This document shows positions 62,031 through 64,000 of a DNA stretch of 64,000 nucleotides, one piece after another. This DNA comes from Natrarchaeobaculum sulfurireducens. GTDB taxonomy: Archaea; Halobacteriota; Halobacteria; Halobacteriales; Natrialbaceae. Both the position numbers and the translations under genes were made by a program. Within the stretch, counting starts at the first letter, position 1. The number at the start of each line of letters is the position of its first letter. The DNA is taken from contig NZ_CP024047.1 of assembly GCF_003430825.1 (NCBI RefSeq), positions 1,178,001-1,242,000 of the forward strand, read 5' to 3'. The notes under the pieces are model-generated. The model searched no databases, had not been told where the DNA came from, and saw only the letters and a list, made by a program, of their open reading frames with translations.

Positions 62031-62902
62031 TGAGCGTTCTAGTCGACGACGACACGCGCGTCGTGGTACAGGGCATCACCGGCGGGGAAGGCAAATTCCA
62101 CGCCGAACAGATGATGGAGTACGGAACCAACGTCGTCGCTGGCGCGGTCCCTGGCAAAGGTGGCCAGGAAGCCGCCGGTGTCCCCGTCTACGACACCGTC
62201 CAGCAGGCCGTCGAGGAAGAAGACGCCGATACGTCGGTCATCTTCGTCCCGCCAGCGTTCGCTGGCGACGCCGTCTTCGAGGCACTCGACGCCGACCTGG
62301 ACCTCGCGGTCGCCATCACGGAGGGCATCCCGACCCAGGACATGGCTCGAGTCAACAAGCGTCTCTCCGAAACCGATACTCGGCTCATCGGCCCGAACTG
62401 TCCCGGCCTCATCACGCCCGGTGAAGCCAAACTCGGTATCCTCCCCGGAAACATCTTCTCGGAAGGGAACGTCGGCCTCGTCTCCCGCTCGGGGACGCTG
62501 ACCTACCAGGTCGTCGACAATCTCACCAACCGCGGTATCGGCCAGACTACTGCGATCGGCATCGGTGGCGACCCGATCATCGGAACGAGCTTCATCGACG
62601 CCCTCGAGCTGTTCGAGAACGACGACGACACCGACGCCATCGTCATGTGCGGTGAGATCGGTGGCGAGGACGAAGAGCAGGCCGCCGCCTATATCGACGA
62701 GCACGTCGACACGCCCGTCGCTGGCTTCATCGCCGGCCGCACGGCTCCGCCGGGCAAGCGCATGGGTCACGCCGGCGCGATCGTCTCCGGCTCTGGAACG
62801 GGTACTGCAGAGAGCAAGATCAACGCGCTGAACGACGCCGGTGTCCCCGTTGGCGACACGCCCGAAGAGGTCGCCGACCACATCGAAGAGTTCCTCGGCT
62901 AG
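62030..62902 (+). CDS. sucD: Succinyl-CoA ligase (ADP-forming), alpha subunit
   Basis: 290 residues. The CoA-binding domain has [34 protein letters not shown], and the catalytic His lies in the C-terminal [16 protein letters not shown] motif. [21 protein letters not shown] and [15 protein letters not shown] are further signatures. It overlaps sucC by one base and is translationally coupled. Length is normal for the family. Confidence 0.96.
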   Translation: MSVLVDDDTRVVVQGITGGEGKFHAEQMMEYGTNVVAGAVPGKGGQEAAGVPVYDTVQQAVEEEDADTSVIFVPPAFAGDAVFEALDADLDLAVAITEGIPTQDMARVNKRLSETDTRLIGPNCPGLITPGEAKLGILPGNIFSEGNVGLVSRSGTLTYQVVDNLTNRGIGQTTAIGIGGDPIIGTSFIDALELFENDDDTDAIVMCGEIGGEDEEQAAAYIDEHVDTPVAGFIAGRTAPPGKRMGHAGAIVSGSGTGTAESKINALNDAGVPVGDTPEEVADHIEEFLG

Positions 62903-63033
62903 CTCCCGGTCGCGACGACCTGGGCAGTACCACCTATCCGTATCGTTTTGTGACCGATTCGCACACGAGTGAATTCCACGACGAACGTTCGATCAGCCAC
63001 AAACGATTCGTTACCCCGCTCGCATTCTCCAGT

Positions 63034-63477
63034 ATGTACGACACTGTGTTGGCACCGACCGACGGTTCGGACGGCTCGCACGCGGCTCTGAAACACGCGC
63101 TCGACCTGGCGAGTACGTACGACGCGACGTTACACACGCAGTATGTCGTCGAGTCCTCACCCGCGTTCGCCGCCGACCTCGACGACGCGACTGAGGAGGA
63201 AGTCTACGGCTCGCTGTACGATGCCGGCCGCCGCACCGTCGAGGAAGTCACAGCCCGCGCCGACGCAGCAGGTATCGACGACGTCGAAACGAGCGTCGAC
63301 CGCGGCGTTCCACACGAGGAGATCCTCGCGTACGTCGACGAACACGACGTCGATCTGGTCGTGATGGCGACCGCCGGTAGAACGGGGAGCTCTCGAGAAC
63401 TCATCGGGAGCGTCGCCGAACGTGTCGTCCGTGCCTCGCCAGCGCCCGTCGTCACCGTCAACGCCCACGGCGATTGA
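63034..63477 (+). CDS. UspA-family universal stress protein
   Basis: 147 residues, a single UspA domain. MYDTVLAPTDGSDGSHAALKHALDLA begins it, and VDLVVMATAGRTGSSRELIGSVAERVVRASPAPVVTV contains the ATP-binding G-2x-G-9x-G(S/T)-like loop, so it probably binds ATP. It stands after sucCD in the same direction with its own upstream region. Haloarchaea have many paralogs; the specific role is unknown. Confidence 0.92.
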   Translation: MYDTVLAPTDGSDGSHAALKHALDLASTYDATLHTQYVVESSPAFAADLDDATEEEVYGSLYDAGRRTVEEVTARADAAGIDDVETSVDRGVPHEEILAYVDEHDVDLVVMATAGRTGSSRELIGSVAERVVRASPAPVVTVNAHGD

Positions 63478-63729
63478 TCGACACCTGGAACGGGTAGAGA
63501 ACCGTTCACCCTGGTGGCACCCGTCGATCGACTATGTCCGCGTGGCTCGAGTGCGACCAGTCTGAACACGATCACGGGAGACGCGACCGACCGTTCGAGT
63601 CCGGGTTCGGAACGACTTATCAAGCGTTTAACCATCGCTCCCCTATCGGTCGTCACGAAGGACTCGAGTGACACCCGGATCGACGGGCTCGGCGGCGCGA
63701 TAGATCAGCCGAGAGAACAGCCGGCCCGA

Positions 63730-64000
63730 TCAGAAGGGATTGAGCGCAGAGAGCAGCCGTCGGATGAGACCGCGAGAATCGTCGGTTTCGGTAGATGCTG
63801 CAGGCTCGTCGGCGGTTTCTTTGGATTCAACAGCAGCTTCTGTGGATTCGCCGTTGGTTTCTGCGGGTTCGTCGGTCGCGTCGATGGATTCGTCATCATC
63901 CTCGAGGCCGCCAGCCTCGAGGGACTCCGACTCTTCCGATTCCATAGGCGCTGGTTCCGTCGATTCGAGGGGCCCTGTGTCGTCGTCGTCCGTCTCGGAT
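63730..64000 (-). CDS. Acidic protein, C-terminal part (partial)
   Basis: The minus-strand frame is open to the right edge, so the start is outside the window. An ATG at 63945 exists but the frame continues upstream with the same composition (TDDDDTGPLESTEPAP). The visible part is a low-complexity Glu/Ser/Thr/Ala run that ends DSRGLIRRLLSALNPF, a short amphipathic basic helix. It resembles acidic linkers with a membrane-contacting or docking end. No family can be named from this tail. Confidence 0.55.
   Translation of the reverse strand, partial: SETDDDDTGPLESTEPAPMESEESESLEAGGLEDDDESIDATDEPAETNGESTEAAVESKETADEPAASTETDDSRGLIRRLLSALNPF

Overview
The window is chromosomal DNA of an extremely halophilic archaeon (class Halobacteria), probably from the Natrialbales. 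The evidence is high G+C with very frequent CTCGAG/GTCGAC words, proteins rich in Asp and Glu, archaeal-only genes (GHMP-type shikimate kinase, isopentenyl phosphate kinase, TiaS, CheF, RNase J next to a prenyl synthase), a PGF-CTERM S-layer glycoprotein, Tat lipoproteins, and many leaderless genes with a TATA element about 26 bp before the start codon. The order-level placement is an inference.

Layout. 0-2.7 kb: the end of cheA, then a KaiC/RAD55-like ATPase with an acidic-tailed partner, and archaetidylserine decarboxylase. 2.7-9.1 kb: Cdc48, a globin-coupled histidine kinase, two small haloarchaeal proteins, and shikimate kinase overlapping chorismate mutase. 9.1-9.4 kb: a short palindromic element of IS200/IS605 type. 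9.5-19.8 kb: gltX, idsA and rnj, then an APC-UspA transporter and a Tat lipoprotein, then ipk and mvk. The isoprenoid genes are therefore split into two blocks. 20-26 kb: a broken PemK/MazF-like toxin remnant, the HemAT aerotaxis transducer, cheF, cheY, cheC, a flagella-cluster protein and cheR. Together with cheA at the left edge these form a chemotaxis locus.

26-43.4 kb is mostly housekeeping: a two-domain glyoxalase-like protein, NhaC antiporter, Drg GTPase, a decayed IS200/IS605-type remnant, TiaS, an HTH regulator, glutaredoxin, NCS2 purine permease, TrkA-N protein, an orphan N4/N6-methylase-like protein, a glutathionyl-hydroquinone-reductase-like GST, an Azf-like dehydrogenase, a lipoprotein, a HAD hydrolase, a DUF6735 protein and a gene interrupted by an in-frame TGA. 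43.4-50.4 kb: a MutS-like ATPase, then an RND exporter with a CARDB surface protein, divergent from a TetR gene that has a perfect 22-bp palindrome and a candidate 31-codon leader ORF.

50.4-54.8 kb carries the S-layer glycoprotein, with a leader of about 117 nt holding two hairpins, and a second exported protein with an SGF-CTERM-like end. 55-64 kb: a glutaredoxin-thioredoxin reductase fusion with a double-hairpin insertion inside its coding sequence, a DUF357 protein, an FAH-family hydrolase, tRNA-Glu(UUC) flanked by partial copies of both its ends, a DUF5795 zinc protein, a UbiA prenyltransferase, an HTH protein, sucCD, a UspA protein, and the C-terminus of an acidic protein that runs off the right edge.

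I did not find a complete new defence or mobile system. The most unusual items are the repeat structure around tRNA-Glu, the palindromic insert in the reductase fusion, the TetR operator/leader-ORF arrangement, and the KaiC-like/acidic-protein pair next to cheA.
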